From Pogona vitticeps (lineage: Eukaryota; Chordata; Lepidosauria; Squamata; Agamidae), in NCBI RefSeq assembly GCF_051106095.1, contig NC_135787.1, forward strand, positions 156,062,001 to 156,126,000: 64,000 nt of DNA, read 5' to 3'. Shown piece after piece: positions 10,627 through 22,560 of this stretch (position 1 is the first letter of the stretch; the number at the start of each line of letters is the position of its first letter). Made by a program: the position numbers and the translations under genes. Under the pieces are notes generated by a model. That model made no database searches and was not told where the DNA came from. It saw nothing but the letters and a program-made list of their open reading frames with translations.

Positions 10627-13279
10627 CTCTAGCCGAGGGTGCACATCCAGCTATGTTTTATACCCGTCACAATCAGAAATTCCAGAGTTTTTTCCTCATT
10701 CACTCTTAATTCTTGCATGTTGATAAGGTTTAAGTACAGAACAGCTTCTTGGGTCTCTCACCACTTTCCTTGGGAGATAAGGCAAATTGCATATTTTGTT
10801 CTAAGTACAGCTTCATTAGATATCAGATTTGCTGAAATCTCTCCCCCCCCCCCAAATACTGATGGCTAACCTCTGTGAATGTTTTGGCATGACTGATATG
10901 AATGTATCTGTGAGGACCACATGGAGTCTGAGGTAACAGAAAGCATCTGTTTCTAGTATCATAGCTCATTGTGCTGGTCTAGTGTGTTGGCACTCCAAAT
11001 GTTTTGGACTTGAAATCATCAACACCATCCCCAACATGTCCAATAGTAAAGATTGGTGAGAATTTAAGTCCAAAACCACTGGCAGACTAAAAGTTGCTGG
11101 CAAGGAGACTAGTCAATGGATCAGGAAGTTCTGAGATTGAATCACCTTCAAGACCCACTACATCATATCTGCATATGGGAGTAATAAACTGACTTATCTT
11201 ACAGGGGGGTGGTGCTTAATTATTTTAAATATATACAGGTTAAAACATTGGCTGCTAACGCTGATATGCCAGAATGAAAAATAAGATTGACATGTTTAGT
11301 AGAGCTTTATTCCAGGTAAAGTGTTCTTAATGTTGCAGTCACTGAGGGATGAAAATGCACACAAAATCTTAGTATCAGAATCTCTCCAGTAGACAAGAAA
11401 GAGGACTGGTAAGAGCATGAGAAAACCGAGTTGCCTTCATGGCCAATATAGGACACAATCCTTCAGAATCAATGTGAGCAATATTGTGAAGGGTCAAGCA
11501 TAACATTTAAGTTCCTTTTGGTAAATAAGGAGCAGCTTCTCTGGGCAGGAGGCAGCAATACACACACCCTGGGTGGGAAGGGAAGAAAGAACACCTATAT
11601 CTACTTAAGAAAACTGAAGCAAGGTCACTGGTTCTAAATTATTTGTTACAAGTGCTTTTCAGACTTTCATCTCCTGCCAGGATGTAAAGCAATGTAGGAA
11701 TTTCTACCCCGTGTCCTGGTCCTGAATAATAATGTAAAAAAAAGTAACTGAAACCTCATTCCAAGTAAGTGTGTTTAAGATGTTCAGCTCCCAGCACTTA
11801 GTTGATCTTCCCTTAGGAGCATGTGTATTGGCAACGGCAGGACGGCAGTGGCTCTGCTGCCAACAGGAAACAAGAGGTAAAGAATGCTGCTTGGTGCAGG
11901 CCAAATTCTGCAGGAGGTCTGTTGTGAAGGCTGCTATCGCTACAGCACCAGGGGGTGGGAATGAGCTTGCTAGAGGTTGTAAGTATTGTGTGGAATGAAG
12001 AACAAGCTCTGTTCAGTACTATCAGTCAACACTCTTTTCCAGAAGATGACCTATTGAACATTTCCAGGAATAGCTGTGCCAAGCCTGTCAACTGCTTTCT
12101 TGGAAATACACTCAAGAAAAATGGCTTGAGGCCAACAGTGAAGTGCAGAAAGCCTGGACTGGATCGAGGGATACATTGAGAAGCAGAAGTGGCCGCCTTT
12201 CACAACTGCTCCTCCAAGATTTGGAATTCTGACCTTTACTGGGATGAACAGTTTTCCTTAAAGCATGTGTGTGTGCCTATGTGTACTACTTGTTGAAAAT
12301 TCATAATTACAACTTAAATAATGGAAAGAAATTTTTGTACCTGCAAGTGTGCATGTTTGATTTTTACTTTGTTGTTGGTTATGGAGGTCTTTGTCAAAGC
12401 TATAGTGCAAAAGTAAGGGACATAAGCCTTAGAGGCATAGAAAAATGAAAGTGATAGTCACAATAAAGAAAAATTACTTCTGTGGTGGCTTCCACTGCTT
12501 ACTAGCTGGAAAGAGGCCCATGCAGTTCCTTAATATTTGTGTACTCTTGAGAAATTCATTATGGAAAAACCAACACGACATATGCTATATTTTATTTATT
12601 CACAATACTCACTCCAATATGTGTACAGGAAGATGTTCAGAAACATGGAAGGCAGAAAGTTTGAACTGATTGTTTCCTAGGAAGAGTAGTCTGAAGGGTA
12701 GTGGTGATAAGCCTCCTGCTTCCCAGGAGCTGCATATAAGAGTTTTCAAATTCCTCTTTCCAAGTGTTTCACATCTTCAGTCATCACGTGAATATTTTAA
12801 GCAGTAACTTCTCAAGAGAAAATTCTAGTTCCTATTGCAGAACAGCATGACCAACTAAGCTTGATATTTTCTTATCTCATAAAGCATGTGGGTAAGTAGA
12901 AAAAAAAATACTGGCACACTCAAACCCTGATCTAATCTATCTTTCCCATATAGAATTAGTTATAATTACAAGACTCAGAACTCCTTTGAAGTGGCACTCC
13001 GGCATTGCATTTATCTTGGACCTAACCACTGCCTGTCTTTTAATTTGCTACGTTTCCATTTTCATCCATCATTTCTTTGCAATGGGATTTTGTGAAAATC
13101 TCATCCAGGGTGTGCAACCTACAGTCCTCCAGATGTTGTTGGAATTTAACTCCCATCGATCCTACCCAGCATGGAGCTTGGAAAGTCACTTTTAAGAAGA
13201 GGTAATATCATGATATATGCTGAAGCAATCCAAAAGTAATCAGTAATGGAATAATATGTAGAAGGAGTGTAACTGTTAG
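10627..13279. other. Intergenic DNA with small eroded repeats, no gene seen
   Basis: Poly-C at 10842-10851. Two decayed foldback DNA elements are suggested, at about 10985-11090 ('ccaaatgttttggact' with its mirror 'agtccaaaaccactgg') and at 13109-13165 ('cctccagatgttgttgg'). The short open frames between 11700 and 12670 have no recognisable domain. Confidence 0.45.
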
Positions 13280-14540
13280 TCCTCTTGGTTCTCTCTGCAG
13301 CCTTTGAAACCATGAACCACTGTATCCTTCCAGAAAGGCTATAAAGTTTAGGGATCTGGGGCTTTGTTCTCCATTGGTTTCAGTCCTTCCTGGGTGGCCA
13401 ATCCTAGATGGTACAGGTTGGGGATGCTATCTCCAGTCCTTAGCAACCTCTGCTATGGGATCTCACAGGAGTCAACCATCTCCACAAAGCTTTTTAATAT
13501 CTACATGAAGCCAGTGGAAGAAGTAATTTGGAGATTTGGGGTATGCCATCACCAGCACGCAGATGACCCACAGCTCTGCTGCCTTGGTTTTGTCCGCAGG
13601 TGATACTGTACAAGTACTTGCATTCATAATGGACTCGATGAGGGAAAATAAACTGAAACTGAATTCAGATAAAACAGAAATCCTTCTGCTAGGGGGATCA
13701 TCAGACTGGTTGGATGGAAACTTACCTGGCCTTGATAAGGTTACACTCTACGTGAAGGATCAAGTCCACAGGTTGGAGATATTCCTCGATCTCGTACTGT
13801 CTATACCATCCACAGTCAAGAATGTCTTTTATCAGTTCTGGTTGATTGCGCAGTTGCTCCCTTACTTGGATAAGAAATGCCCAGGAACAGTGATTCACGC
13901 ATTTGTAATCTTAAAAATAGATTACTATAAAGGGCTACTCTTGATAACAGTGTGGAAACTTCAGCTAGTCCAATATGTGGCAGCCAAACTGGTTTCTGGG
14001 ATTAGTAACTCAGTCATGAATCTCCAGTCTTGGCATGCCTTCCTTGGCTCCCTGTCAATTTCTGTGCTCAATTAAAGGTGCTCGAAGCCTCCATTGAAAC
14101 CTTTAATGGACCTCAATATTGGTTGGAACATCTCTCTCAGAAATCAGCTACTCATTTCGCACAGTCCTCTCACTCTATATTGCTAAAAGTAGCCATGCCA
14201 AGGAAGGTCAGATAGGCAAAGATAAGGAATCGGTCTTTCTTGATGATGGTCCTCAGTCTCTGGAATAGTTCACCAATGGAGATATGACAGGCTCCATTCC
14301 TCCTTATGTTCAGGAAATTGTTGAAACCAGAATTATTCAAAGCTGCCTTCAACAACTGAGTCTCCAGAATGTTGTTAATATTGATTTTTTTATTGTCCTC
14401 TTTTTTCTTTTTTGTATTTTTTAAATCACCACATGGTTTTTATAAAAGTTGTTATGTGGCGTCTGTGAGATTTTTCTGTTTTAACTTGTTAATTGCCCAG
14501 AATAGTGTGTGCACTAATGGGCTGGTATATAAATCATTTT
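13280..14540 (+). mobile_element. Diverged L2/CR1-group LINE, reverse transcriptase and 3' end
   Basis: Despite frameshifts the order of the family's ORF2 is clear: a region equivalent to FDTINH, then 'LFNIYMKPVEEVIWRFG', a YADD-box equivalent (HADDPQL), 'NKLKLNSDKTEILLLGGSSD' and the C-terminal 'VWKLQLVQYVAAKLVSG'. The 3' end 'aattgcccagaatagtg' and 'gggctggtatataaatc' matches the 'gccgcccagag' terminus of the younger copy at 61430-63175. The copy is 5' truncated and clearly older. Confidence 0.85.
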
Positions 14541-15351
14541 CTAAGGACCACTGCTTGCAAAAGTAACTTTCCAAGCTCTGAGCTAGCATAGGTAATGATG
14601 AAAAAATGAGAACAAATCAGACCATAATTTGCCTAGCCTGATTTAGGTCCTCATGGACAAAGGTGAGTTAAATCTATTCCAGTGTTTAGCATGGTGAATA
14701 ACCAGTTGCCATCACATAAAGGCACATTCAAACAAACAAGTTTCAGATAAACTACTTTTTAAGCAAAACTAGAATGTAACACAATAAATCACATCGTAAG
14801 GTAGCTGCACAGGAGTAGTTTGGTATGTCTAGCATAGGGTGATGCTATTCTGGGTTGATGGCTTAAGTAAATTCCTGCTGACTTATTACAGCTGGTGTGG
14901 ATCAAGCCCAGTTCAAAACCCCATGCTGCACAGACTTCATTGAAGACTTGTGACATAAAGGATGTTGTTCTTATCTCAGGACAGTGCTGGAGGCCAGCAG
15001 ATCTATTGCCCACATTGTGCCATAAAAGCTGGATCAGGATTCATATATGTCAGGTTTGAAATGGGAAACACAGCAGTTTTACTACATTGATGGGTTGCAA
15101 GTAACTTGTGGAAAGTTTACAAGGAGTCTTGTAGCACTTTCACATTTTATTTGGCACATGTTTTTAGGGTTTGCAGCAGCTTCATCAGTTACATCTGATG
15201 TAATGGGATGCAGTCAAAGAAAACTTCTGTCACTTGTTAGGTTTTTAAAGTACCTCAAGACTATCTGTTGTTTTCACAGAGCTACTCCCACCTCCAAATT
15301 TCTGCTAAGTCACATTTCTTTTATCAATGTGGCAACATTCATGCAATATAT
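14541..15351. other. Intergenic DNA, no gene seen
   Basis: A 127-codon open frame (15047-15430) runs into the following LINE tail. Its middle ('aaggagtcttgtagcac') resembles a recurrent reptile interspersed repeat, so I do not treat it as a gene. Confidence 0.4.
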
Positions 15352-15885
15352 TTATTATTTATTAATTAATTTAAATTATGTTTACCCCACCTTTTTCCTT
15401 AAAAGGACCCAAGGAGGCTTGCATCATTAAAAAAACACTATTTAAAAAAACAGTAAGTATATGAATATTAAAAGGGAATTAAACAGATATTATATTTAAA
15501 ACAGTAAATAAAATCAATACTAAAAGACATTTAAAAGCAACAGAGCACACCAATTCCTTAAAAAAAAAATCTCTCAGACCAACAGTCACTAAGGAAAAGC
15601 CTGCCTGAAGAGAAAGGCCTGTGGAAGGGAGTTCTAAAGTTTCTGAGCAGCAACAGAGAAGGCCCTCTCCCATGTACCCACCAAACACACCTATGAAGGT
15701 GATGGGACTGAGAGAAATGGCTCTCCTGGTTATCTTAACACTTGAGCAGGTTCATAAAGGGAGATGCGCTCCTTGAGAGAACTTGGGCCCAAGCTGTTTA
15801 GGGCTTTATAGGTTAAAACCAACACTTCGAATTGTGCCCAGAAATGGATCAGCAGCCAGTGGAGCTGCTGTAACAGTGGAGTTCA
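15352..15885 (-). mobile_element. L2/CR1-group LINE 3' end, minus strand
   Basis: Read on the minus strand this gives the LINE ORF2 C-terminus: 'LHWLLIHFWAQFEVLVLTYK', then ALNSLGP, then a segment equivalent to 'ERAFSVAAQKLWNSLPQ'-type text, then an A/T-rich 3' UTR ending in TAA-rich sequence at 15352. It corresponds to 62650-63175 of the sense copy in PLXNC1 intron 4. It is truncated at its 5' end near 15885. Confidence 0.75.
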
Positions 15886-16717
15886 ATGTTCCCTGTAACC
15901 AGCCCCAGTTAGCAAGCTGGCTACAGTATTTATATTAATCTACCTAGCCTTGGAGATAAACAGTGGAACAGAGGTAACTTCCTACATGGGAGTAACATGC
16001 CTTTATAGAGGTTTAATCTAGTGTGAAGTGAGTCTCAAACACAGGAGAGCAAGTAACATTGGACTCAGTGGGCAGTTTCTCTTGGCGGAATGTGAAAATC
16101 TACATCTAAAAAACCTCTAGCTACACAGTGGAAAAAGTTCAGGGTCCCAAAGAGCAGAATTAGCTCTGAGTCTCCCAAGAGTAGACCATCTCTTACTGTT
16201 TTGTTCTCCTCAACTGGTGTTTATTGTCTCATTAACTCACTGAAAAACACTGGTAAGAGAAAGAATAAAAGATTCCATTTATTCACAGTTTTGAATAGAT
16301 TTTTAAACTGACTGGTCACAGGAACAGAATTTCATTGATTCATAGCTGCATACTGACTGCATAACTAACTAACAAAGTAATTGACTGACTGATGCTGATT
16401 CTTACTCTGATCCCTGACTCAAAGAAAGAGTTGGAAAAGAACTCTTGAGCAGAGAGGTGTGGCTGTCTTCAAAATATGACGTAGAGAGGGAACAATTGGT
16501 GACTGCTGGATTAATCAATAGTTACCCCAGCCTAGAGAGATCCCTTGCAGTCAAAACTTCTTAAAGTCTGATAAATTCTAACAATTTCAAAGAAGGATTT
16601 TTCACACTAGCAATTAGAAGGCACTTTGTAGTTTTATTTTGTATTTTTTTCCATAATGGATCTTCTTAATTTGGAGAAAGAAGCAAATAGTAATGGAAAA
16701 AGAGGGGACAGTTACAA
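15886..16717. other. Intergenic DNA, no gene seen
   Basis: No open frame, RNA gene or clear repeat. A run of short ACTGA/ACTAA words at 16340-16400 is the only structure noticed. Confidence 0.4.
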
Positions 16718-16725
16718 ATGGGGAA

Positions 16726-16967
16726 TAGAGATGGGCATGAACCGCTTCTTTGGCAGTTTGTGCCACTTCATTTTTAACAAACAGGTTTTAGGAGCTTCAA
16801 AGCCCTGCCTGCTCTGGTGAGCACCCACTCGGAAGCAGCCGCCTGGCTTTCCTGCCCCGCCTCCTCTGTGCACTGCCTCTGGGTGGGTGCCCACCAGAAG
16901 AGGCACCTGTTTGGCCAATAAACAAACCGGCATGAACTGCTGAACTGATGGTCCATGCCCATCTCTA
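16726..16967. mobile_element. hAT MITE with TAGAGATGGGC termini
   Basis: A 242-bp element with inverted termini: TAGAGATGGGCATGAAC at the left and its mirror, ending CCATGCCCATCTCTA, at the right. The flanks carry an imperfect 8-bp duplication (atggggaa versus gtggagaa). The inside is GC-rich, which creates the overlapping minus-strand open frames at 16712-17035. The same family occurs at 42189-42449, and the foldback at 45677-46042 shares its termini. Confidence 0.82.
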
Positions 16968-16975
16968 GTGGAGAA

Positions 16976-17984
16976 CATCTGCAAAGCCCCTATAAAATTC
17001 AGTGAAGGTACAGTAATGTCATTAAAACTGGTCATATATCATCACCATCATCATTATTCACTATCTCTGTGTACAGCACTTTGCACAGTATGAGAGGGCA
17101 GAATTCTGCTCCAAGGAGTTTATAGTCTGAAGTTTGGCTGAAGGAAAACAAGTTTCTTATATTCATCCTGCACTGATAGTGTTAGAACACCAGACTCCTC
17201 CCCACTGCCGTGTGTTGCTTCAGATCTGTAATTTTGATCATATTTTTCAAGAGTTGAGTGAGAGACCACGTGCTCCTCACATAAAAACAGTTCTTTAGGC
17301 ATTGTGTTGATTGTATTACAGTATATCTCAACCATTCTGAGAATCTGCGAAGGATTTTTACACTATAGAGAAAGGGAGGGTAGTGAGTGCTACGCTCCCT
17401 GCCTTTTTTATGTGTCCAGCTTATGCATATAAAACTGTGAGTGTTTCCTTTCTCCTTCCACTGATTGAAAGAGACAAGACCCACAGAGGAGTAGCTTCCA
17501 TGCCCTTGCATAAGTTGGAGTGGATCTCAACGTGCCCATGGGGTTCGTTAAGGCTAGAGGGAAAGTACTCTTCTGATTTTTGGAATTTGAAATATCCCTT
17601 GTGACTTCAAAGATATCACACTTTATTAATACTACTGGAAATGAAACTAGACTGTGGAGGAGACTCAAGAAGGCATCTGTGAAAGTGTTTGAGGTGGGAA
17701 AATACACAAAAATGGAGAAAGCATATCTAGATGCAAGATGGAATGTCAACAGATGTCTGGAGGGGTTAATTTTGTGGCTAGTATTTCTATCTTGAAGTCC
17801 ACCACCAATATAAAGGAATGTAAAGTGAAACAAAGAATTCTGTCAGTGGTTATGACCTGTTCTTTATTTCTGTGCCAGCTTGCTGCCTAGTGTAGACCTT
17901 ACAAGGAAGCATGGCAAGGTCTGCATTATTCTGTTCCTTTCAAACTTTTTGCAACTTTTCTTCTCCTCTTTGCCCTTTTACTTA
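16976..17984. other. Intergenic DNA, no gene seen
   Basis: A 141-codon minus-strand open frame (17408-17833) is the longest unexplained frame here. It has no domain I recognise, no homologous motif and no promoter or splice context. Confidence 0.4.
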
Positions 17985-18390
17985 CTTATTTATTTACTTA
18001 CTTACTGTCCAGCCTTTCTTCCAGCATAGGAGCACAAGGAAAGAGATAACAATGTTAAAAACATATGTATAAAATGACATGTATAAAATGAATTAAGAAG
18101 TTGTTGTTAAAATAGAATTCAACCACAAGGATATTAAAAGCACCATTAGTTTAAACAATTAAAACAAATGTAAAATACTTGATTTTTAAAATACTACTAA
18201 TAATGTGCTGCATCACCTTCTTAAAAATATTATCATAAAAGGTTCAGAAGTTAAAAGATAATTTAAAAAGGAAAATCGTCACCTGCTGCTGGAAGGACTG
18301 TAAAGAGAGGGCTAGCCTAGCCTCATGAGGCAAGGAATTCCATAGACCAGGAATAGCCACCCAAAGTGCCCTTTCTTGGGTCCTTACCAA
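17985..18390 (-). mobile_element. L2/CR1-group LINE 3' end, minus strand, decayed
   Basis: The layout is that of 15352-15885: TTTA-rich 3' end, AT-rich UTR, then 'ggaattccatagacc' and 'aaagtgccctttcttgg', equivalent to the ORF2 C-terminus read in reverse. It is too diverged to give a clean protein. Confidence 0.55.
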
Positions 18391-18560
18391 ACATTCATTC
18401 ATTCATTCATTCATTCATTCATTCATTCATTCATTCATTCATTCATTCATTCATTCATTCATTCATTCATTTGATTTGATTTGATTTGATTTGATTTGAT
18501 TTGATTTGATTTGATTTATATCCCACCCATCTGGTCTGGTCGACCACTCTGGGTGGCTTC
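18391..18560 (-). repeat. Compound microsatellite (ATTC)n-(GATTT)n with LINE/SINE tail
   Basis: About 20 ATTC units pass directly into about nine GATTT units, then 'atatcccacccatctggtc' and 'cactctgggtggc'. Read on the minus strand this is a retroposon 3' end (ggtgggatataaatc) followed by an expanded AAATC tail, so the microsatellite grew from a LINE tail. Confidence 0.85.
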
Positions 18561-19017
18561 CAATAAGGTGTATACGAAAACATAAGAATTCTTGTGATGT
18601 TCTGGGTCTGACATAAGGCCTTCTCCCAAACCTCTCAGAAACTGGGGTGGGGGTGGGGATTATAAGGAAAGATAAGGTCCTTCAAGTAATCAGGGCCCAT
18701 TGCCTCCTCTGGTGCTAGTTCCTTTCTCATACAATGATTGGCTCTGAAAAAAATAAGCCTATACCAAAATGCACTTGACAACAATTACTTTGAGCTTCTT
18801 TGTGTACCCAGAAAAGATGGTGGCAAGGAGGATAAAGGGAGTACATGAGAGAGGATGCTGCAGGGGCAGCCATACCAAGAAAGTGGAGAAGGTGCTGGAG
18901 AGGAAGTAAAAGCGGTGGCTGGAGCATTCTGGAAAAGGGAGTGGCACAGTTCTCCATTCTCCCTCCTGCCTTACAGTTGTAGCCATTTTAAGAGAGTACG
19001 TATTCTGGCTCACTGGA

Positions 19018-19215
19018 AAAGACAATAGGGTGGGGAAAGTTGAAGGTAGCAGGGAAATGGGGAAACCAAGCATGAGATGGGTTGACTCAATAAAAGACGC
19101 CACAGTCCTGAGTTTGCAACATCTGAGCAGAGTTGTTAATGACAGGACCTTTTGGAAGTTACTAGTTCACAGGACTGCCATTAAGTCTGAAGTGACTTAA
19201 TGCCATGTAACAACA
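19018..19215 (+). mobile_element. RTE-like LINE 3' end
   Basis: Same 3' end as the 10110 copy: 'ggggaaagttgaaggtagca', 'gagatgggttgactcaataa' and 'gaagtgacttaatgcc', then 'atgtaacaacaacagcaaca'. It covers only the last roughly 65 codons of ORF2 and the tail. Confidence 0.7.
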
Positions 19216-21874
19216 ACAGCAACAGAGGTGCAATGGTAGAGAAGCAATTAAAAACAATGTTACAATGTCAGCAAATAGGAAAATAATATTTTTAAAAAGA
19301 TCTGAATGTCTATTAGAATGACTTGGTCTTTAAAAATCAAGGCAAGAGGGCTGGAGAGATACATTTCCCTTGGGTAGCTATTTGATCATTTTTAGATGCT
19401 ATGGCCCTTTTCTCCAGAAACACTAACAGCAACGGTCTGCAGAATGAAAGAGGAAGACTAGACAATAGGAGGAAGAAGGGCCTTCAGGAACTGCTGACAA
19501 CAATATGTCCACACAAAATGTTTCTGTTGTTCCCAGCAGTTTGCTGTTTATCAGGTTCAGAACTGCACTTTGCTGTTTATTGGGCTCAAAAACATAAAAC
19601 AAAAGCATTGAACTCCAAAGATAAGTTGCTCCAGGACATTTAAGACTTTGACGGCCAAACCTAGCACCTGAAATGAATAGAAAACAATTGCTATGGAACA
19701 CATTAGCCTAATATGGTCCTTTCTATCAACCCCAGGCAAAAATCTGACTAGAATATTTTTGTTATTTTTTAAAGAAACCAGAGGTTTAAAGAAATTGGTT
19801 GATTTTTAAGTAATACATGCTGTCCTATCTTGGAGAAATTTGTCATGACAAATATAATATGCTGCAATACATCACTGAAGGGAAGATCAAGGATAAAAAC
19901 GGAAGAAGTGAAAGATGGATTTCTTTGATCACTAACATCAGAGACTGGCTGGATCTTGAACAAAGAACAACTAATTCACACATGTGAGAGATAGGTGGAG
20001 ATACACCATAGAGAGTTGGCCCAGTTAGATAACTCTGTAAACTTACAACATGTAGAACAGAGGGGAGCAAAAGGTAGCCCTCCATATTTTGATGGGCTGC
20101 TACTATGAGCATCCCTTGCCATTGGCTGAGCTGGCTAGAGCTGAGGTGGAAAAATTATGCATGGCTGGTCAAAAGAATACTTTGTCTTTTGGTATGGAAC
20201 CACCACATGCTTCTTCCTGATATTTTTATGGGTGGTTATTTTTCAAAGCTTATTGAAAAAATGCAGTCTGTGCAAAAGTTGCATAGTACTATATGCCTGT
20301 ATTTTAATACAGTATAATAATAATAAGGGTCTTATTGATATGAAAAGAAGCACAAGGTTTCAGTTCTGGATTAAATGAAACCTCATAAATAGTTGCAAAG
20401 TTGTCCGTTGTAAATGAATTACTTGTGCTATTTACAGTAATAGTGCCTCCAGTCATGTTCCATTCCTGGAATTAAAAGCATGCATAGTATTTTTAGATAA
20501 GGTTTGGTCAGCCGTTTCCCTCCACCATTTATTTCAGGTCCTTGTTTTCTTTTTAAAGAACTGGAACATCACTGGGTCTAGAGGAATAAGGTGGTTCTTA
20601 TGCACCAGTGGGGGAAAAAAAGAACAAACCAGAATGGTAGTTAGTTAATTGATACAGGTGTAACTTGAGAAATAATCAGTACAGTCTAAATAGAGGTTTA
20701 ATAGAACTTATCATAGTGGAGAAGACTGACCAGATAACCTTTGTCCCCATATCTTTGGTCCAGGCTCCTATGATATGTCTCTACACCATTGGAAACAGAA
20801 AATGGAGAAACTATATTGCCATAGTTCTCAAACTGCTTATGAAGAACACATACCACTGTATCTTTCACATAGCTCCAGTCCTTTTCTCACTTGGTATCTT
20901 CCAGATAGTTTGGATTGTATCCTGCTTGTTCTGACAGGGGCTAATGGGAGTAGAAATCCAAAAATCGCAAGTACGCATGAATAGGGAAGTCTGAGTAATT
21001 AAGATCTCATTAAGATGTCCTTCTAACCTGCTACCAAGATATTTTTAATCCACCCCCACCCTGTATTTCTTTTTGTCTTGGAAGAATAAATGTTTAGTCA
21101 CTTGATGTACAAAACAATTGGAAAGGATGCTACTGCTGACATGTCATAAATGGAACATAGAGCCGCAGAAGGTGAAGGCAGAGAAGAAATGGACTATAAA
21201 GTACCAGAGCCCTTTGCTTCCTACATTACAATTCTGATCCTTTCAACTGAAGCCACCTCCCTCCACCCCCCCTCTTTTTAAATTAAAGATGCACCTAATA
21301 ACATTTAATGTCCATGAGTCATGAAATGTAGTAAGTTGCAACCAGAGCAGGCTAGTTACTCATGGCCATTTAATGGAGCTAACTGTTCTCAATTCACATT
21401 ACAGGAAAGAAAAACGTTATTGACTAATCCTTAGGATAAACTTTCTGACAAAAAGGATGGACTGCCTGTGAAAGATGTGGGCTGTCTTTCATTGGGAATT
21501 TTTAAACAGAGGTTCAGCAGACATCTGTAGCTGTGGTGTTCCCACCAGTCAGATGCTTGGGGGCCCCTCCATCTCTGTGATTCAATTAATCTATTATTTT
21601 GCCTGGCATGGAGAAAGTGGTGGCAAAAGATCAGGGCTAGGATCTCCCCTCTAACTATACTGATAGTGCTAGGTTAGGTAATGTCTGGATAGGGTGATTT
21701 TCTTCTTGGATCTTAAATGATTTCAAGCATTAGACACTCTATACTTGATTTCTGAAATACGTAGTTTCCCACCATGTCTTCACCCCTAAGGCCCATTTGG
21801 TTGAGGGTACAACCAAATACGTACAATGGCATAAGCTTGGCAGGCTTGCTTATGGAATGCAGGGCAAGCTGCTT
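19216..21874. other. Intergenic DNA, no gene seen
   Basis: About 2.7 kb with open frames of 60-92 codons on both strands, none with a recognisable domain. A possible eroded foldback repeat lies at 20060-20110 ('ctccatattttgatggg'). Confidence 0.4.
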
Positions 21875-22120
21875 TTGTTTGTTTGTTTGTAAATCAATAT
21901 GCCACATTACTCCTCATAGCAGTTCACAATCAGTTAGTATAACACAATAATCACAATTACAAACACTCATTATACGTATATGAGATATAATATTGAAAAA
22001 TTTGAATACACAGCAGTATTAAAATCTCTTTCAAATGTCTTCCCGAAGGCTTTCCCAGACGGGATCTAATGGTTGTTGTGGGTTTTTTGGGCTCTTTGGC
22101 CATGTTCTGAAGGTTGTTCT

Positions 22121-22163
22121 TCCTAACGTTTCACCAGTCTCTGTGGCTGGCATCTTCAGAGTA
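22121..22163 (-). ncRNA. Hammerhead ribozyme-like motif, left arm
   Basis: On the minus strand the order is CTGAAGA, stem II GCCAG/CTGGT with a 9-nt loop, GAA, the self-complementary ACGT, T, then AGGA. This fits a minimal type I hammerhead whose stem III forms between two molecules. Here the upstream strand of stem I reads TACT instead of TCCT, leaving three of four pairs with AGGA. Cleavage activity is inferred, not shown. Confidence 0.5.
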
Positions 22164-22173
22164 GAAGTTGCTG

Positions 22174-22216
22174 TCCTCTGAAGATGCCGGCCACAGAGAC
22201 TGGTGAAACATTAGGA
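22174..22216 (+). ncRNA. Hammerhead ribozyme-like motif, right arm
   Basis: TCCT, CTGAAGA, stem II GCCGG/CTGGT (two G-T wobbles), GAA, ACAT, T, AGGA. Stem I (TCCT/AGGA) is fully paired. The palindromic ACGT of stem III has become ACAT, which would weaken dimer formation, so this copy is probably decayed. Confidence 0.5.
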
Positions 22217-22560
22217 AGAACAAACTTCAGAACATGGCCAAAGAGCCCGAAAAACCCACAACAACCAATCTCTTTCAAATGTTTCTTTAAAATCCACATA
22301 CATCCCTGAATTCAATAAAAGTAGCATTAAATTTTTTAAAAAAACACACACACAAGGAGAACAAGAGGAAGGGGGCCAGCCTGGCTTCTCAAGCAAGTGC
22401 ATTCCACACAGCCTGAGAGCAACTGCTGCAAAGGTCCTTTCTCACGTCCTGCTATATGAAGTTGTGAAGGTGGTCGAACTGAGAGAAGATCTTAAAAGCC
22501 AAGAAGACTAATGCAGGGTGTTATTATCCTTCAAATAGCCTGGGCCCAAATTGTACATAG

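Larger units (their letters stand above)
22039..22266. mobile_element. Head-to-head Penelope-like insertion
   Basis: The insertion is bounded by a perfect 16-bp direct duplication, aatctctttcaaatgt (22023-22038 and 22267-22282). After a 31-bp lead it is a foldback: arms 22070-22161 and 22176-22267 (92 bp each, few mismatches) around a 14-nt loop. Each arm is one copy of the end sequence also seen singly at 27751-27931. I assign it to Penelope-like elements because of the hammerhead-like core and from memory of reptile repeats. No reverse transcriptase is present. Confidence 0.65.
21875..22560 (-). mobile_element. L2/CR1-group LINE 3' end, minus strand, interrupted
   Basis: GTTT-rich end at 21875, AT-rich UTR, then 'gcattccacacagcctgag', 'ggtcctttctcacgtcctg' and 'cctgggcccaaattgtac'. 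These are the same landmarks in the same order as in 15352-15885. A 228-bp Penelope-like insertion (22039-22266) splits it and duplicated 16 bases of it. Confidence 0.65.

Noticed and set aside
6207-10851. Poly-G and poly-C runs (6207-6218, 9831-9842, 10842-10851; also 53201-53211)
   Set aside because: Simple mononucleotide tracts. Their length may be affected by sequencing, and no associated feature is visible.
13536-14075. 179-codon frame as a possible host gene
   Set aside because: Its motifs (NKLKLNSDKTEILLL, KLQLVQYVAAKL) are those of a LINE ORF2, so it is a decayed retroposon.
17408-17833. 141-codon minus-strand open frame
   Set aside because: No recognisable domain, promoter or splice context. 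Isolated frames of this length occur by chance in 64 kb.
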